This document shows positions 33,859-41,228 of a DNA stretch of 64,000 nt, piece after piece. The DNA is taken from the NCBI GenBank assembly GCA_028877205.1, contig JAPPHY010000016.1:62001-126000 (forward strand), in the 5' to 3' direction. The notes below the pieces were generated by a model, which had not been told where the DNA came from, searched no databases, and worked only from the letters and a program-made list of their open reading frames with translations. Every line of letters begins with the position of its first letter. The first letter of the stretch is position 1. Source of the DNA: Chloroflexota bacterium (GTDB taxonomy: Bacteria; Chloroflexota; Dehalococcoidia; Lucifugimonadales; UBA2985). The position numbers and the translations under genes are program-made.

Positions 33859-34092
33859 CTGAGCTTGTCGAAGGACATGAGCGGAGGGGATTCCCCGCCT
33901 GTGCCCGCTCGAATGGTTCGACGGGCTCACCACGAGCGGGCAAGAGTAGTCCGCTCATCCTGAGCTTGTCGAAGGACATGAGCGGAGGGGCATTCCCCGC
34001 CTGAGCCCGCTCGAATGGTTCGACAGGCTCACCACGAGCGGGCTAGGGAAGTCCGCTCATCCTGAGCTTGTCGAAGGACATGAGCGGATGGG
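33859..34092. repeat. Tandem array of family A palindromes (about 101-bp period)
   Basis: The gap 33,685-34,240 contains 2.3 copies of a 101-102-base unit. The core GAGCTTGTCGAAGGACATGA recurs at 33861, 33962 and 34064. Each unit also carries an inverted half (CGAATGGTTCGACgGGCTCACCACGAGCGGG). Adjacent halves can pair into long hairpins. No gene is supported here; the rest of the gap (34093-34240) holds the CoA-transferase promoter and leader. Confidence 0.9.
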
Positions 34093-34105
34093 GCCCCCAC
34101 CTGAA

Positions 34106-34135
34106 TTGACACCTGAATCTGCGCGGTGATATATT
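34106..34135 (+). promoter_or_regulatory. CoA-transferase operon promoter
   Basis: A perfect TTGACA, an 18-base spacer ending TGa, then TATATT. The start, about 34,142, gives a leader of about 100 bases with AGGAGG ahead of the ATG at 34241. This is one of the strongest promoters in the window. Confidence 0.75.
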
Positions 34136-34240
34136 CCAGCGCGAATCCACCGACCCCGACAGGCCGGTCCGGGCGCACTATCGTGGAGCACCCAACCTGC
34201 CTGCATCCGGCGTCCGAAATACCGCAGTCAGGAGGACACC

Positions 34241-35509
34241 ATGGCAAAGCCTCTACCCCTGGAGGGCATTCGCGTACTGGACTTCACGCACATCGTGGCC
34301 GGGCCTCAGTGCACGCGTATCCTCGGAGACCTGGGCGCGCAGGTCATCAAGGTGGAGCAGGGCCAGGCGATGGACGTCACCCGCTCCGCCGCGCTCGGCG
34401 GCATCGGCGGGATTCCCGGCGTCAACCGCAGCGGCATGTTCGAGTACTTCAATCGCAACAAGCTGAGCATCACCATCAACGCCCTCCTGCCCGCCGGCCT
34501 GGACCTCATCAAGAAGCTGGTCGCCGTCTCGGACGTCGTCATCGAGAACTTCAGCTCCCGCGTCCTGGAGCGCTGGGGCCTCTCCTATGAGGAGCAGTGC
34601 GAGCTGAAGCCGGACATCATCTACGTTAGCGTAACCGGCTTCGGCCACATAGGCCGCCTTCGCGACTACAGCACGTGGGGCCCGACGGCCCAGGCGCTGT
34701 CCGGCCTGACCTTCATGTCCGGCCTGCCCGGCGAGCGGCCCGCAGGCTGGGGCTACAGCTTCCTCGACCACACGGCCGGCTACAACGCCGCCATCGCCAC
34801 GCTCATGGCGATTCACCACCGCAACCGCACCGGCGAGGGCCAGTGGCTTGACGTATCGCAGGTGGAGAGCGGCATGGTGCTGACCGGCCCGGCCGTCCTG
34901 GACTACACCGCCAACGGCCGGCCCTATCGCAGGCCGGGCAATCCCACGGGGAACCGGTCCGCCAACCCGCGCGTGGCGCCGCACAACGCCTACCGCTGCG
35001 CAGGCGACGACGAGATCGTGGCCGGCGAGCCGAGGCAGCGCTGGTGCGTCATCTCCATCTTCACGGAGGAGGATTGGCAGAAGTTCTGCAAGGCCATCGG
35101 CTCTCCGGAGTGGACGGCCGATCCCAAGTTCGCCACCAACGTGGACCGCGTGGCCAACGAAGACGAGCTCGACCGTCTCATCGAGGAGTGGACCATCGAC
35201 AAAATGCCCCACGAGGTCATGCACCGCCTGCAGGCCGCGGGCGTGGCCGCCGGCGCCGTCCAGACCAACGAGGACAAGGTGGTGCGAGACCCGCAGCTCC
35301 GCTCCCGCGAGTTCATCCAGAAGGTGCCGCACAGGGAGGTCGAAGACTCGTTCGAGACAGACAGCCTGCCCTTCAAGTTCTCACACACGGAGCACAGGAT
35401 ACGGCAGGCGTCGCCGCCCCTGGGTTCGGACACCCAATTCATTCTGACCGAAGTGCTTGGCCTCAGCGAAGGCGAAATCACGGAGCTGGCCGAGCAGGCG
35501 GTCTTCTAG
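34241..35509 (+). CDS. CaiB/BaiF (family III) CoA-transferase, subunit with catalytic Asp
   Basis: It transfers CoA between a carboxylic acid and an acyl-CoA. The 422 residues start with the family's LEGIRVLDFTHIVAGPQCTR. The catalytic Asp is likely the one in FLDHTAGYNAA, just before RTGEGQWLDVS. The AGP pocket and the C-terminal swap domain are present. It is first in a two-gene unit with a second, divergent paralogue 39 bases downstream, so a heteromeric enzyme is likely. The acids used are unknown. Confidence 0.9.
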   Translation: MAKPLPLEGIRVLDFTHIVAGPQCTRILGDLGAQVIKVEQGQAMDVTRSAALGGIGGIPGVNRSGMFEYFNRNKLSITINALLPAGLDLIKKLVAVSDVVIENFSSRVLERWGLSYEEQCELKPDIIYVSVTGFGHIGRLRDYSTWGPTAQALSGLTFMSGLPGERPAGWGYSFLDHTAGYNAAIATLMAIHHRNRTGEGQWLDVSQVESGMVLTGPAVLDYTANGRPYRRPGNPTGNRSANPRVAPHNAYRCAGDDEIVAGEPRQRWCVISIFTEEDWQKFCKAIGSPEWTADPKFATNVDRVANEDELDRLIEEWTIDKMPHEVMHRLQAAGVAAGAVQTNEDKVVRDPQLRSREFIQKVPHREVEDSFETDSLPFKFSHTEHRIRQASPPLGSDTQFILTEVLGLSEGEITELAEQAVF

Positions 35510-35548
35510 TCGACTCAGGCGCCGAACGCCGGTGCAGCGAGGAGTAAT

Positions 35549-36826
35549 ATGACGATTACGAGCAACCTCGATTCACAGCCCCAGGCCCTTGAAGACCTGG
35601 TCGTCATCGACCTGACGGACGAGAAGGGCATGTACATGGGCAAGATGATGGCGGACATGGGCGCAAGGGTGACCATTGTGGAGCCGCCGGCCGGCCATCC
35701 GGCGCGGCACATCGGCCCCTTCTACCAGGACAAGCCCGACCCCAACAACAGCCTGCTGTTCTGGTACCACAACACCAACAAGGAGAGCGTCACGCTGGAC
35801 ATCACCACGGGCCGCGGCGCCGCGATTCTCAAGGAGATGGTCAAGAAGGCGGACGTACTGCTGGAGTCGTTCGCGCCCGGCTACCTGGAATCGCTGGGCT
35901 TGGGCTACGAGGAGCTATCGAAGATCAATCCCAAGCTGGTTATGACCTCGCTGACGCCGTTCGGGCAGACGGGGCCCTACCGCGACATGAAGGCGTCCGA
36001 CCTGGTGTCCATGGCGATGGGCGGCATCATGGCCAGCTGCGGTTACGACCACATCGAGGACGCGCCTCCAATCGCCAGCGACGGCTGGATGGGCTACGCG
36101 ACAGGCTGCAACTTCGGCGTCATGGGCACCATGACGGCCGTGATCTACCGCGACTTCACGGGCCAGGGCCAGTGGGTGGACGTGTCCATCCACGAGTCGC
36201 TATCGTGCACGACCGAGGCCGCCATGCCCAACTGGTTCTTCGACAGGAAGGTACCCATCCGACAGACAGGCCGCCACCACGGCCTCACGCCCACGCCTTC
36301 GACCCAGTTCACCAGCTCAGACGGCAAGCTGGTCAATGGATTCGACATACCGCCGCGGTCGCTCGACAGGTGGAACCGCATGGTGAACTGGATGGATGAG
36401 AAGGAGATGGCGGAGGGCCTCAAGGATGACAAGTACCGCGAGATGATCAGCCAGGGCGTGCGCAGCGGCCCGGAGATGGACTTCCTGCGGGAGCGCATCG
36501 AGGATTTCATTGCCGCGCAGCCCGCGGACGAGTCGTACCACGGGGGCCAGCAGATCAGGCTGGCGTGGGCAGTCATCCGCTCGCCGGAGGAGAACCTGGA
36601 CGACGAGCACTTCCGCGACGATCGAGGCTTCTTCCCGGAGGTGGAGCACCCGGAGCTGGGCAAGTCGTTCGCCTATCCGGGCCACCCGGCGATGTTCAGC
36701 AAGACGCCGTGGCGAATGCGCAGGCGTGCGCCCCTGCTGGGCGAGGACAACGAGCGAGTGCTCAGCCAGGAGATGGGCCTCAGCCCGTCCGACATGGTGC
36801 TACTGCGGGAGAGCAAGGTCATCTAG
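35549..36826 (+). CDS. CaiB/BaiF (family III) CoA-transferase, divergent subunit lacking the catalytic Asp
   Basis: The 425 residues show the fold (MGARVTIVEPPAGHPARH; LLESFAPGYLESLGLGYEEL; FTGQGQWVDVSIHES). At the position of the catalytic Asp the sequence has Gly (WMGYATGCNFG against FLDHTAGYNAA in the first subunit). The N-terminus also lacks the usual AGP motif (DEKGMYMGKMMADMG). It therefore looks like a structural or substrate-binding partner of the preceding gene, as in known two-subunit family III enzymes. It could also be a degenerate single enzyme. Confidence 0.85.
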   Translation: MTITSNLDSQPQALEDLVVIDLTDEKGMYMGKMMADMGARVTIVEPPAGHPARHIGPFYQDKPDPNNSLLFWYHNTNKESVTLDITTGRGAAILKEMVKKADVLLESFAPGYLESLGLGYEELSKINPKLVMTSLTPFGQTGPYRDMKASDLVSMAMGGIMASCGYDHIEDAPPIASDGWMGYATGCNFGVMGTMTAVIYRDFTGQGQWVDVSIHESLSCTTEAAMPNWFFDRKVPIRQTGRHHGLTPTPSTQFTSSDGKLVNGFDIPPRSLDRWNRMVNWMDEKEMAEGLKDDKYREMISQGVRSGPEMDFLRERIEDFIAAQPADESYHGGQQIRLAWAVIRSPEENLDDEHFRDDRGFFPEVEHPELGKSFAYPGHPAMFSKTPWRMRRRAPLLGEDNERVLSQEMGLSPSDMVLLRESKVI

Positions 36827-36844
36827 CCCAGCGCCCGCGTCCTA

Positions 36845-36924
36845 CGTGACCACTCCCGCGGAAGCGGGAGTCCAGTCCCATTGGTACCGCTGAGATTCGT
36901 GGATTCCCGCCTGCGCGAGAATGG
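36845..36924. repeat. Family B-type palindromes
   Basis: A hairpin ACTCCCGCGGAAGCGGGAGT (about 36850-36869) is followed by a degenerate copy, GGATTCCCGCCTGCGCGAGA (36901-36920). They lie between the convergent CoA-transferase and cupin genes and may serve as bidirectional transcription stops. Confidence 0.7.
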
Positions 36925-36940
36925 TACGGGTGGGGAATAG

Positions 36941-37300
36941 CTACCGGGGCGGGTCCTCTCGCAGGTAGGCGTCGGAGCCGTCCAACCAGTCCGTGCGTAT
37001 TGGGCCGAAGGCATCGATGTCGTCGGTCTCCTCAAGCGCCTCTGCGCTGTGCTCGACCCAGGACGGGATGACCAGCGTTTCTCCGGCGTGCACCACCATC
37101 TCCTCGCCCGCCACGATGAATCGGAGCGCGCCGCTGACCACGTGGGTGACCTGCTCGCTTTCGTGAGTGTGGGAGGGCACCTTGGCTCCCTTGGGGAAGT
37201 GGAGGCGGCCAAGCATCACCTTCTCGCCGGTGACAATGCGACGAGTGATGCCCCCTATGAGGCGATCCTCCTGGATGCCATCCCAGGCTACTGGCTCCAT
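36941..37300 (-). CDS. Single-domain cupin protein
   Basis: The 119 residues contain both cupin motifs: G(X)5HxH(X)4E as KVPSHTHESEQVTHVVSG, and the second as HAGETLVIPSWVEHSAEAL, giving the usual His/Glu metal site. Small cupins of this kind can be sugar isomerases, dioxygenases or binding proteins; none can be chosen. It is convergent to the CoA-transferase pair. Confidence 0.88.
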   Translation of the reverse strand: MEPVAWDGIQEDRLIGGITRRIVTGEKVMLGRLHFPKGAKVPSHTHESEQVTHVVSGALRFIVAGEEMVVHAGETLVIPSWVEHSAEALEETDDIDAFGPIRTDWLDGSDAYLREDPPR

Positions 37301-37417
37301 GCGAGTCCTCCTTGCGCCTGAGGTGTGTGACGATGCGCGGGTATGATTCTAGCCGGTATGCGCTGGCGTGGGAAGCGCGCTGGGCTGGCGGAAGGGGCGC
37401 GAATCGCCTCCACAACC

Positions 37418-37640
37418 GTCACTCCTGCGGAAGCAGGAGTCTAGCACCTAGGCGGGGTGGATAGCCGGTAGCTCCACAAGACCGCGAAGCGAGACACACA
37501 GGCAGAGGCCTTGGATTCTTCGCTGCGCTCAGAATGACCACTACGCCTTGCCCGCTCAGGGATACCCTTCGACAAGCTCAGGGTGAGCGGGATTATCCGT
37601 GTTCCGTTCGTGCTGAGCTTGTCGAAGCATGAACGGCGTA
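37418..37640. repeat. Mixed repeat cluster
   Basis: The gap 37,301-37,698 holds no gene I can support. In order it contains a family B hairpin (37418-37443, ACTCCTGCGGAAGCAGGAGT), a third type (37511-37539, GGATTCTTCGCTGCGCTCAG), and two family A copies (37565-37592 inverted, and 37606-37636, GTTCGTGCTGAGCTTGTCGA). The overlapping short open frames are made of these repeats. Confidence 0.8.
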
Positions 37641-37698
37641 CCACGGGGCCGTCGGCCTCCCTCTCGCCATTCGACGGCGGCTGGCGTGCGCGCCGCGC

Positions 37699-38532
37699 CT
37701 ACCTATCGCGCGCCTGCCGCGCTTCAGCCGAAGCCGCGTTGCGGCGCGCCGTGGCCCTCGCAGCCGCCGCCCGTGGCATTGCCGGGGACGTCCTGAACAG
37801 TCCCGCAAACTGCTGCTCAGCCTCCCGCAGCTCGTCCTCGGTGTCGATCTCGGTCCACATCCGGCTGCCGGTCAGGTGGACCGCCATCTGAAGCTCACCG
37901 CGGCCGATGAGGTCGGACATCACCGCCTCGTAGTACTCGCCCGTGAGGCCCCGCGACACGTACGAGTCGAGCTCGGGAACGATTGCCGTCGACAGGCTAT
38001 CGCGTGACAGCGCGTAGATATTCACCGTCTTGAGCGCGCGCCTGAAGTCGAAGTCGGGTGGCTGCTGCGACTTGAGCACCATCGCAGTGCTCACGCCGTC
38101 CTGTTCCAGAATCACGGTGCCGTTCATCGGAGGGCGGAAGTGATCGACGACTGCCACGTTCAGGCTGCGACTCCTGAGCACGTCCTGGAGCAGCCCGTAC
38201 TCGTAGACCAGGTCGCCCTCCAGGAGCAGCACATCGTCGTTGAGCTCGCTTCGGGCCAGCCACAGCGAGTAGATGTTGTTCGTGCGGTCGTAAATCTCGT
38301 TGGTGACGTACTTGACGTTGATTCGCCCGAATCGGGAGCCTATCCGCCTCCGGATCATGTCGCCCAGGTATCCCACAACGATTACGCACTCCCTGAACCC
38401 GGCCCGGTCGAGGTACTCCATCTGATATTCGATCATCGGCCGCCGGTACATCGGCACCAGGCACTTTGGCAGGCGGTCGGTGAGGGGACGAAGTCTGGAC
38501 CCCTGGCCGGCTGCAAGTATGACTGCCTTCAT
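37699..38532 (-). CDS. Nucleotidyltransferase (LicC/PntC-like NTP transferase)
   Basis: It probably makes a CDP- or other NDP-activated head group or sugar. The 277 residues start at ATG 38532, overlapping the aminotransferase stop as ATGA. The signature KAVILAAGQGSRLRPLTDRLPKCLVP is complete. LLLEGDLVYE holds the metal-binding Asp region. LEGDLVY, YVTNEIYDRTNNIYSLWLA and WTEIDTEDEL resemble choline-phosphate and aminoethylphosphonate cytidylyltransferases more than sugar enzymes. The Ala/Arg-rich tail (about 240-277) seems unstructured. Confidence 0.85.
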   Translation of the reverse strand: MKAVILAAGQGSRLRPLTDRLPKCLVPMYRRPMIEYQMEYLDRAGFRECVIVVGYLGDMIRRRIGSRFGRINVKYVTNEIYDRTNNIYSLWLARSELNDDVLLLEGDLVYEYGLLQDVLRSRSLNVAVVDHFRPPMNGTVILEQDGVSTAMVLKSQQPPDFDFRRALKTVNIYALSRDSLSTAIVPELDSYVSRGLTGEYYEAVMSDLIGRGELQMAVHLTGSRMWTEIDTEDELREAEQQFAGLFRTSPAMPRAAAARATARRNAASAEARQARDR

Positions 38533-39650
38533 CGCTGTGCACCTCCTGCTGCGCTGGCTGCCCCGAGCACGACGCCGGAACGCGCGAGGTCCGCAAGGGC
38601 CTCCACGAGCTGCGCGTTCTCCTCCGCCGTGCGGGAAGCCATTCTGACGTATCTGCCGTCCAGGCCGCGCTTGCGGCCGCAGTCGTTGATCAGGATCCGG
38701 CTCTGCTCGAACAGGCGCGTGGTCAACTCGGTCGACGTCAGGTCGTCGGCCACGCGGCTGAATACGAAGTTGGCGTGCGTGGGTCGAGGGTCGAGGTACG
38801 GCACGTCGTCTCTCAGGCCATCGTGCAGTAGACGAGTAGCCCGCCTCACCTCCGCGCACGACTCGATAAACTCCTGCCGGTACTCCTCAATGGTCTCCAG
38901 GTAGAACTGCGCCAGTGAGTTGATGCCCCAGATGGGCAGGTGGGTGCGCAGTTCCGCAATCCTGCCCTGGTTCGCGGAGGCGGCGTAGCCGAGGCGAAGC
39001 CCGGGGATGCCGTAGGTCTTGGACAGGCTCTTCAACACAATCACGTTGGGGTAATCGGAGAGATGCGGCATGATCGACGGATGCGGATCGACGTCAACGA
39101 AGTCGATGAACGACTCGTCCACAATTACCAGGTCGAGCCCATGCAGCGTATCCAGAAACCGCAGCACGTCCGCCTTCGACGTGGACAAGCCCGTAGGGTT
39201 GTTCGGGTTGATGAGCAGCGCGGCGTTGGCGCCGGACTCCAGAACGAAGCGCGCAAATTCGTCAACATCCAGGTGGAGTTCACCGGTGAGCTGGAAGGAG
39301 GATACGGACTTGCCCTGGTTCACCGCGCGGTTCACGAACTCATCGAAGGTGGGGACGGCCACCGCCAGGCGCGACACGAACCGGTCCGAGATCGTGCTGA
39401 TAAGCTCACTTGCGCCGTTGGCTATGACCAGCTCTTCGTGCGTCAATCCGAGCGGCCGGGCCGCAAGGGAGGAGAGGTACCAGTTGGTTGAAGGGTACGA
39501 CTTCACAAGCCTCGTCAGCCTCCGGGTCAGGGCCTCGATGAAGGAGTCCGGCGGGAAGTACTGGTTGGTCATATAGCAAAAGTCCCGGACGTCATGGCTC
39601 CAGTATCCGCCGTAGAGCGACGAGTAGTAGCGGACGTCTCGGGTGTCCAT
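38529..39650 (-). CDS. PLP-dependent class I/II aminotransferase (HisC/CobD-like)
   Basis: The 373 residues contain the class I/II set: NPNNPTG, VDESFIDF with the PLP Asp, the Schiff-base Lys in LKSLSKTYGIPGLRLGY, and a C-terminal Arg. It belongs with histidinol-phosphate aminotransferase and threonine-phosphate decarboxylase relatives. Coupling to the nucleotidyltransferase suggests joint synthesis of an activated amino head group (for example an aminoalkyl-phosphate or phosphonate). Its promoter lies about 350 bases upstream, leaving a long leader. Confidence 0.85.
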   Translation of the reverse strand: MDTRDVRYYSSLYGGYWSHDVRDFCYMTNQYFPPDSFIEALTRRLTRLVKSYPSTNWYLSSLAARPLGLTHEELVIANGASELISTISDRFVSRLAVAVPTFDEFVNRAVNQGKSVSSFQLTGELHLDVDEFARFVLESGANAALLINPNNPTGLSTSKADVLRFLDTLHGLDLVIVDESFIDFVDVDPHPSIMPHLSDYPNVIVLKSLSKTYGIPGLRLGYAASANQGRIAELRTHLPIWGINSLAQFYLETIEEYRQEFIESCAEVRRATRLLHDGLRDDVPYLDPRPTHANFVFSRVADDLTSTELTTRLFEQSRILINDCGRKRGLDGRYVRMASRTAEENAQLVEALADLARSGVVLGAASAAGGAQR

Positions 39651-39818
39651 ACGTATAGCTCTCCTCTAGTGAAAGGTGTAAGCAGGCAGACCGGGCGGAC
39701 GGCTAAACGGAAGTCCGGCCTGAAGTCTCTGGGACGTGGTGCGAGATGTACCTGGAAATGCAGTAGCCGGTGGTGGCTTTGGCTGCTGCGCTGCAGCGTT
39801 GCGCTGCGCCGGAGAAAC

Positions 39819-39938
39819 CTATGGCCGGTTCAGGTCCGGAGGTTCCTGCGAGGTGCGGCCGCAATGGCTGATGATCCTGCCTCCGTGCAGCTCAGGCAGG
39901 CGCTTCGACGGCGTTGCGGCTGAACCGCTCAGGACCAT
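39819..39938 (-). CDS. Possible leader peptide/upstream ORF
   Basis: Within the long leader (39,651-40,001) there is a 39-codon frame, ATG 39938 to TAG, preceded at a good distance by AAAGGGGG. It starts MVLSGSAATPSKRLPE. No similarity is recognised. Nothing else is seen in the leader apart from GC-rich segments that can fold. It could be a regulatory upstream ORF or chance. Confidence 0.3.
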   Translation of the reverse strand: MVLSGSAATPSKRLPELHGGRIISHCGRTSQEPPDLNRP

Positions 39939-40007
39939 CGGTCGCCCCCTTTCTGCACGTGAACTGCCCTCTACGGATTGCTTAACGAAGGGTCGAAGAT
40001 TGGTTCG

Positions 40008-40036
40008 ATACTATTTCCGCGCGCCAATCTTGTCAA
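40008..40036 (-). promoter_or_regulatory. Promoter of the aminotransferase/nucleotidyltransferase unit
   Basis: A perfect TTGACA (40036-40031), a 17-base spacer, TAGTAT (40013-40008). Start about 40,001, which leaves a 350-base leader before the ATG at 39650. Confidence 0.7.
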
Positions 40037-40191
40037 CCCCTAGGTTTCCCGAAAGGGCCGGGCGAAAAGGTTGGAGGAACCTTCGCTGACTGACTACCCC
40101 GACACCGCTCTTAGGAGAGCCCCCTAGTAAAGACAAAAGCGCCTTCTACCATTGCTCCGTCCAATGGACCGGAATCCAACGCCGGTTCCGC

Positions 40192-40220
40192 TTGACGCTC
40201 TCTTGAATCGGGCGTATGTT
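40192..40220 (+). promoter_or_regulatory. Promoter of the collagen-like lipoprotein
   Basis: TTGACG, a 17-base spacer, TATGTT. The predicted start, about 40,227, coincides with the 5' foot of the long hairpin at 40225-40327. Confidence 0.7.
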
Positions 40221-40224
40221 GTGC

Positions 40225-40369
40225 CTTGCGACAGTCGTTTGTGGTCATGGCATGTGTTTGCCATCGTTCGGTTGGGCATTCGTGCCCCCTTGCGAGGCAA
40301 TCACATGACCACGGCGACTGTCGCAAGTAGCCCAATCATGGCGGCGCAAGGGGGTTCCATATGCGACAG
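40225..40369 (+). promoter_or_regulatory. Structured 5' leader with anti-Shine-Dalgarno element (candidate riboregulator)
   Basis: A long imperfect hairpin pairs 40225-40237 with 40315-40327 (13 bp, perfect), 40241-40249 with 40304-40312 (9 bp, perfect), and 40255-40262 with 40296-40303 (one mismatch). A GGGCA-UUCG-UGCCC hairpin (40274-40287) lies in its loop. Bases 40285-40294 (CCCCCTTGCG) are an exact 10-base complement of the ribosome-binding segment 40345-40354 (CGCAAGGGGG). The 3' arm (40318-40325, CTGTCGCA) can instead pair with 40362-40369, which overlaps the start codon. The alternatives exclude one another, as in riboswitches or RNA thermometers. Everything described is read directly; function is inferred. 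Confidence 0.6.
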
Positions 40370-41020
40370 ATTCCGACAGTCTCAGTCTCCTGCCTTCTGT
40401 TCATCATGCTTGGCGTTGTGGCTTTCAGCTTCGGGTGCGGCCCTAGTGACGCCGAGATACAGGCGATTGTCCAGGAAGAAGTCGCCAAAGAGGTAGCCAA
40501 GATAGAGGTTCCGGCTGGCCCTGAGGGGCCGCAAGGACCACAGGGCGAGAAGGGCGAGCCAGGGGCACAAGGGGAGCAGGGCATATCAGGCCCGCAGGGA
40601 CAGCGTGGCGAACAGGGCGATGCAGGGCCGCGCGGCCCTGAAGGAGCGCGAGGCTATCCAGGGGAGAAGGGTGACCCCGGAGTGGCTGGACCGGAAGGTC
40701 CACGCGGCCCTGAAGGTCCGAGGGGGCCAGTAGGGCCTCAAGGGCCTGGGGGGACAGGAGGCGGTGGGACAGTAGAGATTCCGAAGGTGCTTGAGGTAGA
40801 AGAGTTGATCGTGCGTGATCCCAGCGGTGGCGGCTGGATTAGTATTCTGCCCGGAGACGACCAGTTTGCTGCCTCAATCACCTGGTACTATGCGGACTCG
40901 TCTGTGGAGTCCTCCGCGATCTATGGAGGCGCCACGGATGGGCTGATCTTCTTGGACGAAAACGCGGATGGCACGTGGACCCGGGTTTGCGTTTACAATA
41001 ACGCGATAGGCCGATGCTGA
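40361..41020 (+). CDS. Collagen-like repeat lipoprotein
   Basis: The 219 residues have a signal peptide with a likely lipidated Cys26 (FSFGC). A short acidic/alkaline coiled coil (about 30-50, [19 protein letters not shown]) may start a trimer. An uninterrupted run of 26 Gly-X-Y triplets (53-130) should form a collagen-like triple helix. A small C-terminal domain (about 137-219) has two cysteines near the end. It should be a surface-exposed stalk. The ATG has AAGGGGG six bases upstream. That site can be masked by the leader structure. Confidence 0.9.
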   Translation: MRQIPTVSVSCLLFIMLGVVAFSFGCGPSDAEIQAIVQEEVAKEVAKIEVPAGPEGPQGPQGEKGEPGAQGEQGISGPQGQRGEQGDAGPRGPEGARGYPGEKGDPGVAGPEGPRGPEGPRGPVGPQGPGGTGGGGTVEIPKVLEVEELIVRDPSGGGWISILPGDDQFAASITWYYADSSVESSAIYGGATDGLIFLDENADGTWTRVCVYNNAIGRC

Positions 41021-41027
41021 CGGACTG

Positions 41028-41049
41028 AGTGGGCGTATTACCGCCCACT
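41028..41049 (+). terminator. Stem-loop after the collagen-like gene
   Basis: AGTGGGCG and CGCCCACT form a perfect 8-bp stem with a 6-base loop, 8 bases after the stop codon. There is no clear T-run, so termination would be weak or need help. Confidence 0.5.
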
Positions 41050-41179
41050 TATGCCCTTGTGCTAGCTCTCCCCGTGTGGGCTAGGTTCGGTTTGCCCGGT
41101 TAGGTGTCTCGGACGGCTCGCCGTGAGCTGGCGCGTGTGACCAATGCCGCCCGCCAGCCGTGCCAACCGCCGCCATCTC

Positions 41180-41188
41180 TGATACCAT
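41180..41188 (+). promoter_or_regulatory. Extended -10 of the gene at 41229
   Basis: TGaTACCAT; start about 41,195. It excludes an upstream start codon at 41160 and supports the ATG at 41229. Confidence 0.45.
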
Positions 41189-41228
41189 GTTCGAGGCGTT
41201 CCATGCCAGAAACCGCAGAGGTGGAGCC

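Noticed and set aside
33859-34092. CRISPR array
   Set aside because: The units are 101-102 bases long and palindromic throughout, with only about 2.3 copies. There are no unique spacers and no cas genes.
36823-37212. 129-codon minus-strand frame over the cupin gene
   Set aside because: The overlapping cupin frame has both metal-binding motifs; this one is a low-complexity shadow that runs into a repeat.
37441-37644. 67-codon minus-strand frame
   Set aside because: It consists mostly of dispersed repeats (families A and B and a third type), so it is not a gene.
40111-40335. 74-codon minus-strand frame between the divergent promoters
   Set aside because: It overlaps the structured leader and the promoter. 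It contains no motif and is explained by the inverted repeats.
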